From contig JANLJF010000075.1 in NCBI GenBank assembly GCA_029255605.1, forward strand, positions 1 through 41,220: a DNA stretch of 41,220 nucleotides. Direction: 5' to 3'. Origin of the DNA: Azovibrio restrictus (lineage in GTDB: Bacteria > Bacteroidota > Bacteroidia > Chitinophagales > Chitinophagaceae). Shown one piece after another: positions 8,453-17,154 of this stretch (within the stretch, counting starts at the first letter, position 1; each line of letters begins with the position of its first letter). The notes under the pieces were generated by a model. The model did no database searches. It was given only the letters and a program-made list of their open reading frames with translations, and was not told the origin of the DNA. Both the position numbers and the translations under genes were made by a program.

Positions 8453-10234
8453 ATGGAAGCAAATACAAAATCCGCATTGATAGGCGGTGGATTCCTGGTT
8501 CAGCCTTCCAACCCTGCGGATACTTTTACGCCGGAAGATTTCAACGAAGAACAAAGACTGATAGAACAAACCTGCAACGAGTTTCTCGACAAAGAAGTAC
8601 TTCCCCATATCCTGGATATAGACAAACAAAAAGAAGGCCTGATGCCGCAACTGCTGGATAAAGCAGGTGAGCTGGGCCTGCTGGGCGCCGCATTGCCCGA
8701 AAAATATAACGGACTTGGTGAAGACTTTGTGACTGCTACGCTTATAAATGAAGCACTGGGTGGCGGGCATTCATTTGCCGTAGCCATGGCGGCGCATACG
8801 GGCATCGGCACCTTGCCTATCCTGTATTTCGGCACAGAAGAACAAAAACAAAAATATGTACCTAAGCTGGCAACGGGCGAAATGAAAGGTGCCTATGCCC
8901 TTACCGAACCCAATTCCGGTTCCGATGCATTAGGTGCGCGCACAACTGCCGTATTGAGTGAAGATGGCAAGCATTACATCATAAACGGGCAAAAAATATG
9001 GATAACCAATGCTGGCTTTGCAGATGTGTTTACCGTATTTGCTAAAATTGATGGCGATAAGTTCAGCGCCTTTATAGTAGAACGTGGTACGGAAGGGTTA
9101 AGCTTTGGCGAGGAAGAACATAAAATGGGCATTAAAGGTTCCAGCACACGCCAGTTGTTTTTTGAGAACTGCAAAGTGCCGGTAGAGAACTTGTTGGGCG
9201 AAATAGGCCGTGGGCATATCATTGCTTTCAACATACTGAACATAGGCAGGCTGAAACTATGTGCTGCAGCACTGGGTGGCGCCAAACGCGCTATGAACAT
9301 CAGTGTAGCGTATGCCGCTACCCGCGAACAGTTTAAAACCCCCATAGCTCAGTTCGGCGCCATACAACACAAAATGGCAGAAATGGCCATCAAGATTTAT
9401 GCTACGGAAAGTGCACTATATCGTTCTGCACGCTGGATAGCTGATAAAGAGCATGAACTGGCAGAGGCAGGCAAAGGCGAAGATGAAACCCTGCTGGGTG
9501 CCGCCGAGGAATATGCCATAGAATGTGCCATACTAAAAGTGATAGGCTCTGAAACACTGGACTATGTAGTGGATGAAGGGGTGCAGATACATGGTGGAAA
9601 TGGCTTTTCTGACGAATACAATATCTCACGCGCTTATAGAGATAGCCGCATCAACCGGATATTTGAAGGCACGAACGAGATAAACAGGCTGTTGACGCTG
9701 GATATGTACCTGAAACGCGCTATGAAGGGCCGCATTAACTTGCTGGGGCCGGCTATGGCTATACAAAAAGAGCTGACCAGCATACCTGATTTTGGTGAAG
9801 ATGATGCACCATTTACAGCAGAGCTGAAAGCAATAGCGAATTTCAAAAAAGCAATACTGATGTGTGCCGGTGCTGCCGTGCAAAAGCTGATGATGAAGAT
9901 AGAAGGCGAGCAGGAAATACTAATGTACCTGGCCGATATGGTAAACGAAACCTTTATGGCCGAAAGTGCATTATTACGCACTATGAAGATGCAGCAGAAC
10001 AATAATGAAAACGCTGCACTTGCCATAGATGCTACGCAAACACTAATAGCCGATGCAGCAGACCGCATCAACCACGCAGGTAAGAATGCCATCAATGCTT
10101 TTGCCGATGGTGACGAACAACGGATGATGTTGATGGGCCTGAAACGCTATACCAAAACGGCCAGCTTTAATACTAAGGATGCACGCCGCAGGCTGAGCGC
10201 TCAAATACTGGAAAAGCAAGGTTATTTCTTTTAA
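8453..10234 (+). CDS. acyl-CoA dehydrogenase (large form with C-terminal extension)
   Basis: A 593-residue FAD flavoenzyme for the first step of fatty acid beta-oxidation. The family motifs YALTEPNSGSDA, ITNAGFAD, IHGGNGF and FEGTNEINRLL are all present; Glu405 in FEGTNEI is the expected catalytic base. About 170 residues follow the core domain, as in very-long-chain acyl-CoA dehydrogenases, and this extended form is common in Bacteroidota. There is no signal peptide. A hairpin terminator follows. No thiolase or enoyl-CoA hydratase gene is nearby, so it stands outside a beta-oxidation operon. Confidence 0.93.
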   Translation: MEANTKSALIGGGFLVQPSNPADTFTPEDFNEEQRLIEQTCNEFLDKEVLPHILDIDKQKEGLMPQLLDKAGELGLLGAALPEKYNGLGEDFVTATLINEALGGGHSFAVAMAAHTGIGTLPILYFGTEEQKQKYVPKLATGEMKGAYALTEPNSGSDALGARTTAVLSEDGKHYIINGQKIWITNAGFADVFTVFAKIDGDKFSAFIVERGTEGLSFGEEEHKMGIKGSSTRQLFFENCKVPVENLLGEIGRGHIIAFNILNIGRLKLCAAALGGAKRAMNISVAYAATREQFKTPIAQFGAIQHKMAEMAIKIYATESALYRSARWIADKEHELAEAGKGEDETLLGAAEEYAIECAILKVIGSETLDYVVDEGVQIHGGNGFSDEYNISRAYRDSRINRIFEGTNEINRLLTLDMYLKRAMKGRINLLGPAMAIQKELTSIPDFGEDDAPFTAELKAIANFKKAILMCAGAAVQKLMMKIEGEQEILMYLADMVNETFMAESALLRTMKMQQNNNENAALAIDATQTLIADAADRINHAGKNAINAFADGDEQRMMLMGLKRYTKTASFNTKDARRRLSAQILEKQGYFF

Positions 10235-10269
10235 CCGGCAACCACGAATAGCAAAAACGTTTTTAAATT

Positions 10270-10300
10270 AGTCCTGTATTATTTGCAGGACTTTTTATTT
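10270..10300 (+). terminator. terminator between the acyl-CoA dehydrogenase and HerA-like genes
   Basis: AGTCCTG, a 9-nt loop and CAGGACT form a 7-bp stem followed by TTTTATTT. It ends 10 nt before the ATG at 10310, so any promoter for the next gene must overlap it. Confidence 0.7.
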
Positions 10301-10309
10301 CTCACCTCT

Positions 10310-11863
10310 ATGGCAACAAAAGAACAATTCATCGAAACGATAAATAAGGGCTATACATTTAAAAGCGCTTCCTTTATGCTGGGTAAAGGCATACTGGATG
10401 GTGCATTGGTGGCAGAAGCTACGGTTACTGCGCCACTGAAAACACTGAACCGCCACGGGCTGATAAGCGGCGCTACAGGTACGGGAAAAACAAAAACCCT
10501 GCAAGTGTTAGCCGAGGCACTGAGTGACGCCAGTGTGCCCGTGCTGATGATGGATATAAAAGGTGACCTGAGCGGTATAGCCGCACCAGGCATAGCCAAC
10601 GACAAAATAAATGAACGTGCCCAGCATATGGGCATCACTTATACACCAGCGGGCTACCCTGTAGAGTTGCTATCGCTGAGTGATGAACCGGGAGTACGCC
10701 TGCGTGCTACGGTTACGGAATTCGGGCCGGTGTTGCTATCTAAGATATTGGGATTGAACCCTACGCAGGAAAGTATTCTTTCTATGCTGTTTAAATATTG
10801 CGATGACCACCAGTTGCCGTTGCTAGACCTGAAAGACCTGCAAAAAACACTGCAATGGGCTGCCAACGAAGGTAAGAAGGAACTGAGCGATACCTATGGG
10901 AATATATCTGCCGCATCGGTAGGTACGATCATGCGCAAAGTGATAGAGCTGCAACAGCAGGGAGCCGACCAGTTCTTCGGCGAGAAATCATTTGAAGTGG
11001 ATGACCTGATGCGTATTGCTGATGATGGCCGTGGTATCATAAACATTGTACGTGTTACCGATCTGCAAGACCGGCCGAAACTGTTCTCTACCTTCATGCT
11101 GCAACTGTTGTCTGAATTATATGCTACACTACCAGAGGCCGGCGACCTGGACCAGCCTAAACTGGTGATGTTTATAGACGAGGCACACCTGATATTTTCT
11201 GATGCTAATGAGGTGCTGATAAACCAACTGGAAACTGTCATCAAACTGATACGCTCTAAAGGTGTGGGCATTTTCTTTATTACACAGAACCCGATGGATG
11301 TAGCGCCTGCCGTACTGGGGCAACTGGGCTTAAAGATTCAACACGCACTTCGTGCCTTTACTGCCAATGATAGAAAAGACATCAAACTAACTGCTGCCAA
11401 CTATCCTGATAGCGACTTCTATAAAACAGAAGATATCATTACTCAACTAGGGATTGGCGAAGCACTGGTAACACTGCTGGATGAAAAAGGTATACCTACC
11501 CCGTTGGTAGCTACCATGATGTGCCCGCCAAAATCGCGGATGGATATACTGACGGCGCAGGAGATAGATGCCCTGGTAAGTAAATCTCAACTCGCAGGTA
11601 AATACAACCAACCTGTAGAACGCGAAAGTGCCTATGAAATGCTAACCAAGAAGCTGGAGGTAGCTAAAGAAGAAGCGCCCGCCAAACAGGCTGCAAAAAA
11701 AGCTGCCGAGCCGGAAGAAAAAAATATACTGGAAACCATAGTAGATAACCCCATTGCCAAAAGCATGATGCGCACAGCAGGAAACACTATAGTGCGTAGC
11801 CTGCTGGGCTCACTGGGACTGGGTGGCACCAGTAGCCGCAAGAAAAAAAGTAGTTGGTTTTAA
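10310..11863 (+). CDS. HerA-like / DUF853 P-loop ATPase
   Basis: A 517-residue ATPase of the DUF853 family (E. coli YjgR type), related to HerA and FtsK-like DNA translocases. Walker A GATGTGKT is at residues 54-61 and Walker B LVMFIDEAH has Asp290 and Glu291. FITQNPMDV is a likely sensor segment. The C-terminus is a Lys- and Ala-rich linker, then a Gly/Ser/Lys-rich tail (SLGLGGTSSRKKK). The start is the ATG at 10310; the open frame extends nine codons further to a non-ATG codon inside the terminator hairpin. Function in vivo is unknown for the family. No nurA-type nuclease is next to it. Confidence 0.9.
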   Translation: MATKEQFIETINKGYTFKSASFMLGKGILDGALVAEATVTAPLKTLNRHGLISGATGTGKTKTLQVLAEALSDASVPVLMMDIKGDLSGIAAPGIANDKINERAQHMGITYTPAGYPVELLSLSDEPGVRLRATVTEFGPVLLSKILGLNPTQESILSMLFKYCDDHQLPLLDLKDLQKTLQWAANEGKKELSDTYGNISAASVGTIMRKVIELQQQGADQFFGEKSFEVDDLMRIADDGRGIINIVRVTDLQDRPKLFSTFMLQLLSELYATLPEAGDLDQPKLVMFIDEAHLIFSDANEVLINQLETVIKLIRSKGVGIFFITQNPMDVAPAVLGQLGLKIQHALRAFTANDRKDIKLTAANYPDSDFYKTEDIITQLGIGEALVTLLDEKGIPTPLVATMMCPPKSRMDILTAQEIDALVSKSQLAGKYNQPVERESAYEMLTKKLEVAKEEAPAKQAAKKAAEPEEKNILETIVDNPIAKSMMRTAGNTIVRSLLGSLGLGGTSSRKKKSSWF

Positions 11864-12213
11864 GGATACCGTAAGCGCCATTGCGGCACGGTAAAGATGG
11901 AATCTGTTTTTGTATCCAGCAGGTAAACCTCGAGATCTTTGGGGTCTACATAAAAATTGAATTGGGTATAAAAGCGTTCTTTATTGGTTTTGCCTACCTG
12001 TATCCAATAGTATTTGAAATTGGCAGATGGCGTGCGCGTGGTGCGCATCATCAGTTGCCATACCTTACCGGTATCATCCTTTATCAGTTGCTGTATTTCA
12101 GGAATGGCTTCGATGGCAGTGTAGGCTTTATCTTCCGCCGTAGTGCTATCCTGCTGAGCGGATGCAACATTAGCAGCCAATAACATTATTAGCAATATAT
12201 GCAACCTATTCAT
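11860..12213 (-). CDS. small exported protein of unknown function
   Basis: A 117-residue protein with a signal peptide (LHILLIMLLAANVASA|QQD). The mature part contains FKYYWIQVGKTNKERFYTQFNFYVDP and ends in PQWRLRYP. I do not recognise a family. It overlaps the ABC ATPase gene by 8 nt, so the two are co-translated, and it may act with that transporter on the periplasmic side. Its TAA stop shares a TTAA palindrome with the stop of the HerA-like gene on the opposite strand. Confidence 0.75.
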   Translation of the reverse strand: MNRLHILLIMLLAANVASAQQDSTTAEDKAYTAIEAIPEIQQLIKDDTGKVWQLMMRTTRTPSANFKYYWIQVGKTNKERFYTQFNFYVDPKDLEVYLLDTKTDSIFTVPQWRLRYP

Positions 12214-12967
12214 TGCGCCACTCTTTACCTGTTATATCCAGGAATACATCTTCCAGGTTGGCTTCTTTTACCTGTTTAGGACGCTTAAAACCGGATGCAA
12301 TGAGATTGTCGATAAGATTATCGGGTGTATCCAGCGCTATCACTTCACCGCTATCTACTATCGCTACCCTATCGCATAGCACTTCGGCTTCATCCATATA
12401 GTGCGTAGTGATAACTACGGTCGTACCACGTTCACGAACGGCTTTTATCAAATCCCATAGATTGCGGCGTGCCTGTGGGTCGAGCCCCGTAGTGGGTTCA
12501 TCCAGGAAGATGACTTTTGGCTCATTTATAAGCGTGGTAGCTATGGAGAAACGTTGCTTTTGCCCTCCGGATAATTCTTTGAATTTATTCTTTGCCTTGT
12601 CACGCAGGTTTACGGTATCGAGCAATACCATCGGGTCTACATCGCGATTGTAAAGGCCTGCAAATAGTTTTATTATCTGCACGAGGTTCAGGTTGGGGTA
12701 ATAACCTGCTGCCTGCAGTTGTACACCTATTATCTTTTTGATGTCCTGCGCATCTTTCTCCAGGTTTTTGCCATCTACCCATACTTCACCGCTTGTTTTC
12801 TCGCGAAGGGTTTCAATAATTTCCAGCGTAGTGGTTTTACCCGCACCGTTGGGTCCCAGCAAACCGAATATCTCTCCTTGTTTCACCTCGAAACTGATAC
12901 CCTTTACAGCCGTAAAATCGCCATACTTCTTTACCAGGTCCTTTACTATTATGATGGCATTTTCCAT
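12206..12967 (-). CDS. ABC transporter ATP-binding protein
   Basis: A 253-residue ABC ATPase with Walker A GPNGAGKTTT, Q-loop GVQLQAAGYYP, signature LSGGQKQR, Walker B VIFLDEPTTGLDP and the switch His in VITTHYMDEAE. It is closest in style to the NatA/CcmA-like subunits that pair with ABC-2 membrane proteins. No permease gene lies on either side: the upstream gene is an rRNA methyltransferase and the downstream gene a small exported protein. The permease must be encoded elsewhere or be shared. Confidence 0.92.
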   Translation of the reverse strand: MENAIIIVKDLVKKYGDFTAVKGISFEVKQGEIFGLLGPNGAGKTTTLEIIETLREKTSGEVWVDGKNLEKDAQDIKKIIGVQLQAAGYYPNLNLVQIIKLFAGLYNRDVDPMVLLDTVNLRDKAKNKFKELSGGQKQRFSIATTLINEPKVIFLDEPTTGLDPQARRNLWDLIKAVRERGTTVVITTHYMDEAEVLCDRVAIVDSGEVIALDTPDNLIDNLIASGFKRPKQVKEANLEDVFLDITGKEWRNE

Positions 12968-12978
12968 ATCAGTGCAAT

Positions 12979-13938
12979 TTAGATCTTATCTATAATATAA
13001 CATTTGCGATGCAGCCTGCCCTGAAAGTCGAAAGGTGTAGTGGCTGACGTAACATCCTGTATATGTGGCGTGGGTATCTTATCCCTGTCCAGCTCAAAGT
13101 TGCGGTAGTTATTACTGAAGTATATCCTGCCACCATCGGTGCAGGCTTTCAGCAATTGTTTCAGCAATGCCACGTGATCTCGCTGCACATCAAAGGTTTC
13201 ATCCATACGCTTGCTGTTAGAGAAGGTAGGCGGATCGCAAACAATGATGTCAAAGGTATCGGCAGGCAAGTCGCGTATCACTTCCATTACATCGGCGTGT
13301 ACAAATTCATGCTTCTTATCATCATACAGTTTATTGTACTGCATATTGCGCTTAGCCCAGTTCAGATAGGTTTTAGAAAGATCTACGGATGTAACACTGG
13401 CCGCACCACCATGTGCAGCATATACGCTGAATGAGCCGGTATAGCAAAACAAATTCAGTACACGTTTGCCTTTAGCTTCTTCGCGCACCATATTTCGGGT
13501 AATGCGGTGATCGAGAAACAGCCCGGTATCCAGGTAGTCAGTCAGATTAATAATAAAGCTCAAGCCGCCTTCCGGCACAATGCGTTCTACCCTTTCTTCA
13601 GAGAATTTTTCATACTGGCCTTGCCTACCTGCTTTGCGCTGTCGCACTTTCATAAATACATTAGCAGCATCTATTTCCAGCACAACAGCTATGATGCCTT
13701 TACACGCTTCCAGCCACGCTTCATGTTCCTCATCTTCCATACCGTGCCTGCGTTTGTATTCGGCAGCATGTACTACATTATTATACAGCTCTATAGCAAA
13801 AGGAAACTCGGGCAGATCATGATCATAAAAACGGAAACATGCTACCTCTTGCCTGCGGGCCAGCTTGCTGTAATGTTTATACATTTTGCGCAGCCGGTTT
13901 TCAAACATCGGCAGCTTTTGAGAGAAATCGTACTGCAT
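12979..13938 (-). CDS. RlmK-type class I rRNA methyltransferase
   Basis: A 319-residue SAM methyltransferase. It matches the C-terminal (RlmK, 23S m7G2069) half of E. coli RlmKL: FLDHRITRNMV, SAM motif I VLNLFCYTGSFSVYAA, SVDLSKTYLNWAKRNM, and the catalytic-type DPPTFSNSKRM. It is a free-standing protein without the RlmL/THUMP half. The exact rRNA base is inferred from that similarity. The ABC ATPase gene starts 11 nt downstream, suggesting co-transcription. A long untranslated region lies upstream. Confidence 0.85.
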   Translation of the reverse strand: MQYDFSQKLPMFENRLRKMYKHYSKLARRQEVACFRFYDHDLPEFPFAIELYNNVVHAAEYKRRHGMEDEEHEAWLEACKGIIAVVLEIDAANVFMKVRQRKAGRQGQYEKFSEERVERIVPEGGLSFIINLTDYLDTGLFLDHRITRNMVREEAKGKRVLNLFCYTGSFSVYAAHGGAASVTSVDLSKTYLNWAKRNMQYNKLYDDKKHEFVHADVMEVIRDLPADTFDIIVCDPPTFSNSKRMDETFDVQRDHVALLKQLLKACTDGGRIYFSNNYRNFELDRDKIPTPHIQDVTSATTPFDFQGRLHRKCYIIDKI

Positions 13939-14245
13939 CTGGGCTGCAAGTTACAGATAAAGGCATCTTTATAAAATCTTTATGTCTGCTCCATAACTTA
14001 TATCGTATTATCTATTCAGAAGACCTGATGCTTGCTGCCTTATTACGCACCTTTGCATGTTCAACTGAGCGCTCATAAATCTAATACCAGCCACACATAG
14101 TTATTATCTAAAATCATTACAGGCACATCTACAACTAGAGCTTTTTCAGCTTGTGTACATTGTTCTACATGCACCGGATATATACATGCAGGCATAGTTT
14201 TTAGTACAGAAAGAGTAAAATCGTAAACTTTAAAAATCACTTTTT
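13939..14245 (+). other. 307-bp divergent intergenic region with TACAT(GCA) direct repeats
   Basis: This region separates the divergent RlmK-like and BON-protein genes. It has no ORF or RNA gene that I can support. TACAT occurs at 14156, 14166 and 14183; the last two are part of an exact TACATGCA direct repeat 17 nt apart. CACCTTTG at 14048 is one base off the -7 consensus. The direct repeat could be an operator for the BON gene, but this is inference. Confidence 0.4.
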
Positions 14246-15379
14246 ATGGCAACAAACTCTCGCTCTCAGTACAGGGAAACTGCTGATAATGCACTGCAAG
14301 GAAACGACTATTCAAATCCTAACGATTATCGCTCCTCATCAACCAGGAACAATGAAGATTATATGAACACTGCCTCTTCTGATTATAATCAATGGGATAA
14401 TGAAAGCACCCGCTACAATCGCCCCCAACAGGACCAAGGCTATAACGATTGGCAAAACCAGAACCGTGGACGCCGGGGTTACCGCGAAGATTGGCAAGGT
14501 GGCTATAATAACCAAAGGCAAAATCAGCAATCGCAATGGCAAAGCCAACCATACAGCGGTGAAAGCAGCTATGGCAATCCCCGCAATGATTCGCAATACA
14601 CCAGCCCGTTCGGTAGTAATTATTCAAATTCAGGCAGCCAGAATTTTAACCCTGATAATCAATATAGGCAACAATATGGCAATCAGTATGGCCAAGGGTA
14701 TAATGATAGCGGCTACAATCAAAGCAATTATGCGCACACTTATGGGAATCAAGGCTATGGCCAGCACAATTATGATAATAACTGGCAAAGCATGAACAGC
14801 AACCCGAGCAACGGTGGCTATGGCAGTACGCGCTATGGCAATGACTATAATGCAGGTGGTTCTAATTACGGCAGCCAATATGGTAACCAAGGTAACTATG
14901 GGAATCAAGGTAGCTGGAGCCAAGGTGCCAGTGGTGGTGGACAAAGCCAATATGGACAACAAGATAGCTGGAATCGTGGCAATGATTGGAATACATCGCG
15001 TAACAGCAATTGGAACCAGCAAACAAGTAGTTGGGGCCAACATACAGGTAAAGGCCCTAAGGGCTATAAACGTTCTGATGAAAGAATAAAAGAAGACATC
15101 AGCGATCGCTTGGCTGATGATTCACAACTGGATGCTTCTGATATAGAAGTAAGTGTAAATAGCTGCGAAGTAATACTGAAAGGCAATGTGGAAAGCCGTG
15201 AGGCTAAACGCCGCGCAGAAAGCATTGCGGAGTCGATATCGGGTGTTATGAATGTAGAAAACCACCTGCGTGTGCAAAACAACAACAATAGCTGGAACGA
15301 CAGGAACACTTCATCATCCGGCACTGAAAACACATCAGAAAGCAGGACATCTGCCAACAATAAAAATAAGAACAGCTAA
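14246..15379 (+). CDS. BON-domain protein with a long Asn/Gln/Ser/Tyr/Gly-rich low-complexity region
   Basis: A 377-residue protein. Residues 1 to about 277 are low complexity, rich in Asn, Gln, Ser, Tyr, Gly and Asp with scattered Arg and Trp (for example QYGNQYGQGYNDSGYNQSNY). Residues about 278-343 form a BON domain (DERIKEDISDRLAD ... GVMNVENHLRV). The tail is again Asn/Ser-rich. There is no signal peptide or membrane segment, unlike periplasmic OsmY, so the protein should be cytoplasmic. The composition is that of prion-like or condensate-forming regions. BON proteins are commonly linked to osmotic or envelope stress. The gene stands alone, with a terminator behind it. Confidence 0.88.
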   Translation: MATNSRSQYRETADNALQGNDYSNPNDYRSSSTRNNEDYMNTASSDYNQWDNESTRYNRPQQDQGYNDWQNQNRGRRGYREDWQGGYNNQRQNQQSQWQSQPYSGESSYGNPRNDSQYTSPFGSNYSNSGSQNFNPDNQYRQQYGNQYGQGYNDSGYNQSNYAHTYGNQGYGQHNYDNNWQSMNSNPSNGGYGSTRYGNDYNAGGSNYGSQYGNQGNYGNQGSWSQGASGGGQSQYGQQDSWNRGNDWNTSRNSNWNQQTSSWGQHTGKGPKGYKRSDERIKEDISDRLADDSQLDASDIEVSVNSCEVILKGNVESREAKRRAESIAESISGVMNVENHLRVQNNNNSWNDRNTSSSGTENTSESRTSANNKNKNS

Positions 15380-15403
15380 TAACCATACGGTTAATTGCAG
15401 TAT

Positions 15404-15437
15404 AAAGCCCATCCTCACAGATGGGCTTTCTTATTTT
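15404..15437. terminator. terminator shared by the BON gene and the convergent YwqK-like gene
   Basis: AAAGCCCATC, loop CTCACA and GATGGGCTTT form a 10-bp perfect stem, followed on the plus strand by CTTATTTT. It lies 24 nt after the BON-gene stop and just past the stop of the minus-strand gene, so it may serve both. Confidence 0.8.
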
Positions 15438-16068
15438 AGTTTGTATAACTGGTTTGTTTAGCTGGTGGTGGTGTATATACTTTCTTCTTAGCATGCGGAA
15501 GTTTAGTTTGCCGTTTAGCGTAATATAAGCTGTCTGCCTTCGACATTTCATAATCTTTATGAAATACCAGCTCATCAGCCTGGTAATCCTCTTCACGAAC
15601 CAGGCGCCCGTTTTCCGTATCATAGAAGCGCCAGGTACCATGCCTGATGGTGCGCTTATCGGTAGGTATGATGCGTCTTACCTCTACATCTGTTATGGGG
15701 TCAATTACGTAAAACGTATCAAAATCATTGGCAGGGTTGAGGCTCAGATAATAGCCTATTGTAGTCAGTTTTCCTTTATCATAGTATTTCACCTCACCAT
15801 CCAGCACATTACTCTTAAAAGTTTCAATAGCCATCAGGTCCCCCTCATTATCCAGTTTATACCACTGCCCCATTTTAGTGCCGTGGTCATAAGTACCGAA
15901 TTCTGAAAAAGAAGCTTCGCCCATACGTCCCGGTTGGTTGAGTAACCATTTACCATGGCGTGCACCTTTTCCGTCTACCTTATTGATTTCTTCGGTAGCA
16001 GCTTTCTGTGCCTGCACCTGTAAAGCAGCTGCGAACAATACTAATGATATGAAAATGCTCTTATACAA
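15436..16068 (-). CDS. exported MORN/YwqK-like repeat protein, TTG start
   Basis: A 210-residue exported protein. A signal peptide (IFISLVLFAAALQVQA|QKAA) is followed by short repeats of the form G-x-W/E-x-x-Y/F (GKWLL, GQWYK, GEVKYYDKGKL, GTWRFYD), which match the MORN-variant repeats of the YwqK family. No ATG precedes the signal peptide: the only in-frame start after the upstream stop is TTG at 16068-16066, with AAAGG about 8 nt ahead. It is 12 nt downstream of the IscA-type gene and probably in one operon with it. The function is unknown; proteins of this repeat type are common in Bacteroidota surfaces. Confidence 0.8.
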   Translation of the reverse strand: MYKSIFISLVLFAAALQVQAQKAATEEINKVDGKGARHGKWLLNQPGRMGEASFSEFGTYDHGTKMGQWYKLDNEGDLMAIETFKSNVLDGEVKYYDKGKLTTIGYYLSLNPANDFDTFYVIDPITDVEVRRIIPTDKRTIRHGTWRFYDTENGRLVREEDYQADELVFHKDYEMSKADSLYYAKRQTKLPHAKKKVYTPPPAKQTSYTN

Positions 16069-16080
16069 TACGTTACACCT

Positions 16081-16425
16081 TTAAACTGCGAAAGACGTGC
16101 CGCAGCCGCATGTGCTGCTGGCATTGGGGTTATTGAACACGAAACCACGTGCATTCAATCCATCCTGAAAATCTACCTGCATACCCATCAAGTATATACC
16201 ATGTGCTTTTTTCATCACTACAGATATGCCTTCCATGTCAAACATCTCATCGTCATCTTCCTGCCTGTCGAAACCCAGCATATAGCTAAGGCCCGAGCAA
16301 CCGCCCCCCTTTACACCTATACGCAAGTATTGTCCACCTTCAAAACCCGGTTCTGCCATCAGTCTTTTTACTTCATTCACAGCATTTTGTGTCAGGCTAA
16401 CGGGACTTTTTGCTATTGTTTCCAT
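16081..16425 (-). CDS. HesB/IscA-family iron-sulfur cluster assembly protein
   Basis: A 114-residue A-type Fe-S carrier. The three conserved cysteines are Cys43 in GGGCSG and Cys106 and Cys108 in the C-terminal CGCG. It passes assembled clusters from the SUF or ISC scaffold to apoproteins in the cytoplasm. IscA, SufA and ErpA cannot be told apart from sequence alone, so no symbol is given. No other suf or isc gene is in the window. Its promoter is the best match to the Bacteroidota consensus seen here. Confidence 0.93.
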   Translation of the reverse strand: METIAKSPVSLTQNAVNEVKRLMAEPGFEGGQYLRIGVKGGGCSGLSYMLGFDRQEDDDEMFDMEGISVVMKKAHGIYLMGMQVDFQDGLNARGFVFNNPNASSTCGCGTSFAV

Positions 16426-16448
16426 CTATATTATTCCTATATTTTATA

Positions 16449-16480
16449 CAAATTTACCGATGTATAAAAGGCTATCCAAA
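16449..16480 (-). promoter_or_regulatory. consensus Bacteroidota promoter of the IscA-family gene
   Basis: On the minus strand TTTG (16480-16477), a 20-nt spacer and TAAATTTG (16456-16449) form a full -33/-7 promoter. The -7 box ends 23 nt before the ATG at 16425. Confidence 0.75.
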
Positions 16481-16557
16481 TAAGGAAAGTTAAAGTATTT
16501 ATACCTGAAATAAATATATAGAAAAGTATCGGTATAAAGTATGTAACGGAACTTTTT

Positions 16558-16565
16558 TACATTTG
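16558..16565 (+). promoter_or_regulatory. -7 box of frr
   Basis: TACATTTG is an exact match to TAnnTTTG and ends 23 nt before the frr ATG. No clear TTG lies at the -33 position. Confidence 0.6.
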
Positions 16566-16588
16566 CCTACCCAAAAATAAAACACAGC

Positions 16589-17152
16589 ATGAGCGAGGTA
16601 TTAGACATGATAATAGATGAGGCCACCAGCCAGATGAAAAAAGCCATCAATCACCTGGAAACGGAACTGGGCAGGATACGTGCCGGCAAAGCCAACCCCC
16701 AGATATTGGATGGCGTTTTTGTAGATTATTATGGTGCATCTACCGCACTTTCACAAGTTGCCAATATTACTACGCCTGATGCCCGGACACTTTCTATTCA
16801 ACCATGGGAAAAAAACATGCTGGGCCCCATAGAAAAAGCTATTATCGCATCCAATATTGGATTGAACCCGCAGAATGATGGCAACATCATCCGCCTGTTT
16901 TTGCCGCCGCTTACTGAAGAGCGCCGTAAAGAACTGGTGAAACGTGTGAACAATGAAGGCGAGCAAGCCAAAGTATCTGTGCGCAACCTGCGCCGCGATG
17001 CGATAGAACAAATAAAGAAAGAACAGAAAAACGGCCTGAGTGAAGATGCCGCCAAGGATGCAGAAGCGCGTGTACAAGGCGTTACCGATAAATACATTGC
17101 CATTGTAGACCAGCACTGCAAAGACAAAGACAAAGAAATAATGACTATATAA
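16589..17152 (+). CDS. frr: ribosome recycling factor
   Basis: A 187-residue RRF that, with EF-G, splits the post-termination ribosome. Family motifs are ELGRIRAGKANPQILDGV near the N-terminus, LSIQPWEKNMLGPIEKAI in the middle, RLFLPPLTEERRKELVKRV, and the C-terminal helix ending VDQHCKDKDKEIMTI. Length is normal and the ATG at 16589 is unambiguous. It is usually next to pyrH, which is not found here. It has its own promoter and a strong terminator, so it is transcribed alone. Confidence 0.96.
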   Translation: MSEVLDMIIDEATSQMKKAINHLETELGRIRAGKANPQILDGVFVDYYGASTALSQVANITTPDARTLSIQPWEKNMLGPIEKAIIASNIGLNPQNDGNIIRLFLPPLTEERRKELVKRVNNEGEQAKVSVRNLRRDAIEQIKKEQKNGLSEDAAKDAEARVQGVTDKYIAIVDQHCKDKDKEIMTI

Positions 17153-17154
17153 TG

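Noticed and set aside
8453-10234. Long antisense ORFs in the acyl-CoA dehydrogenase gene
   Set aside because: They are shadows of the strongly biased coding frame and show no family motif.
14630-15043. Long antisense ORF rich in Ile, Ala, Thr and Val opposite the BON gene, looking like a membrane protein
   Set aside because: It mirrors the low-complexity Asn/Tyr/Gly codons of the real gene; there is no promoter or family match, and the BON domain shows which strand codes.
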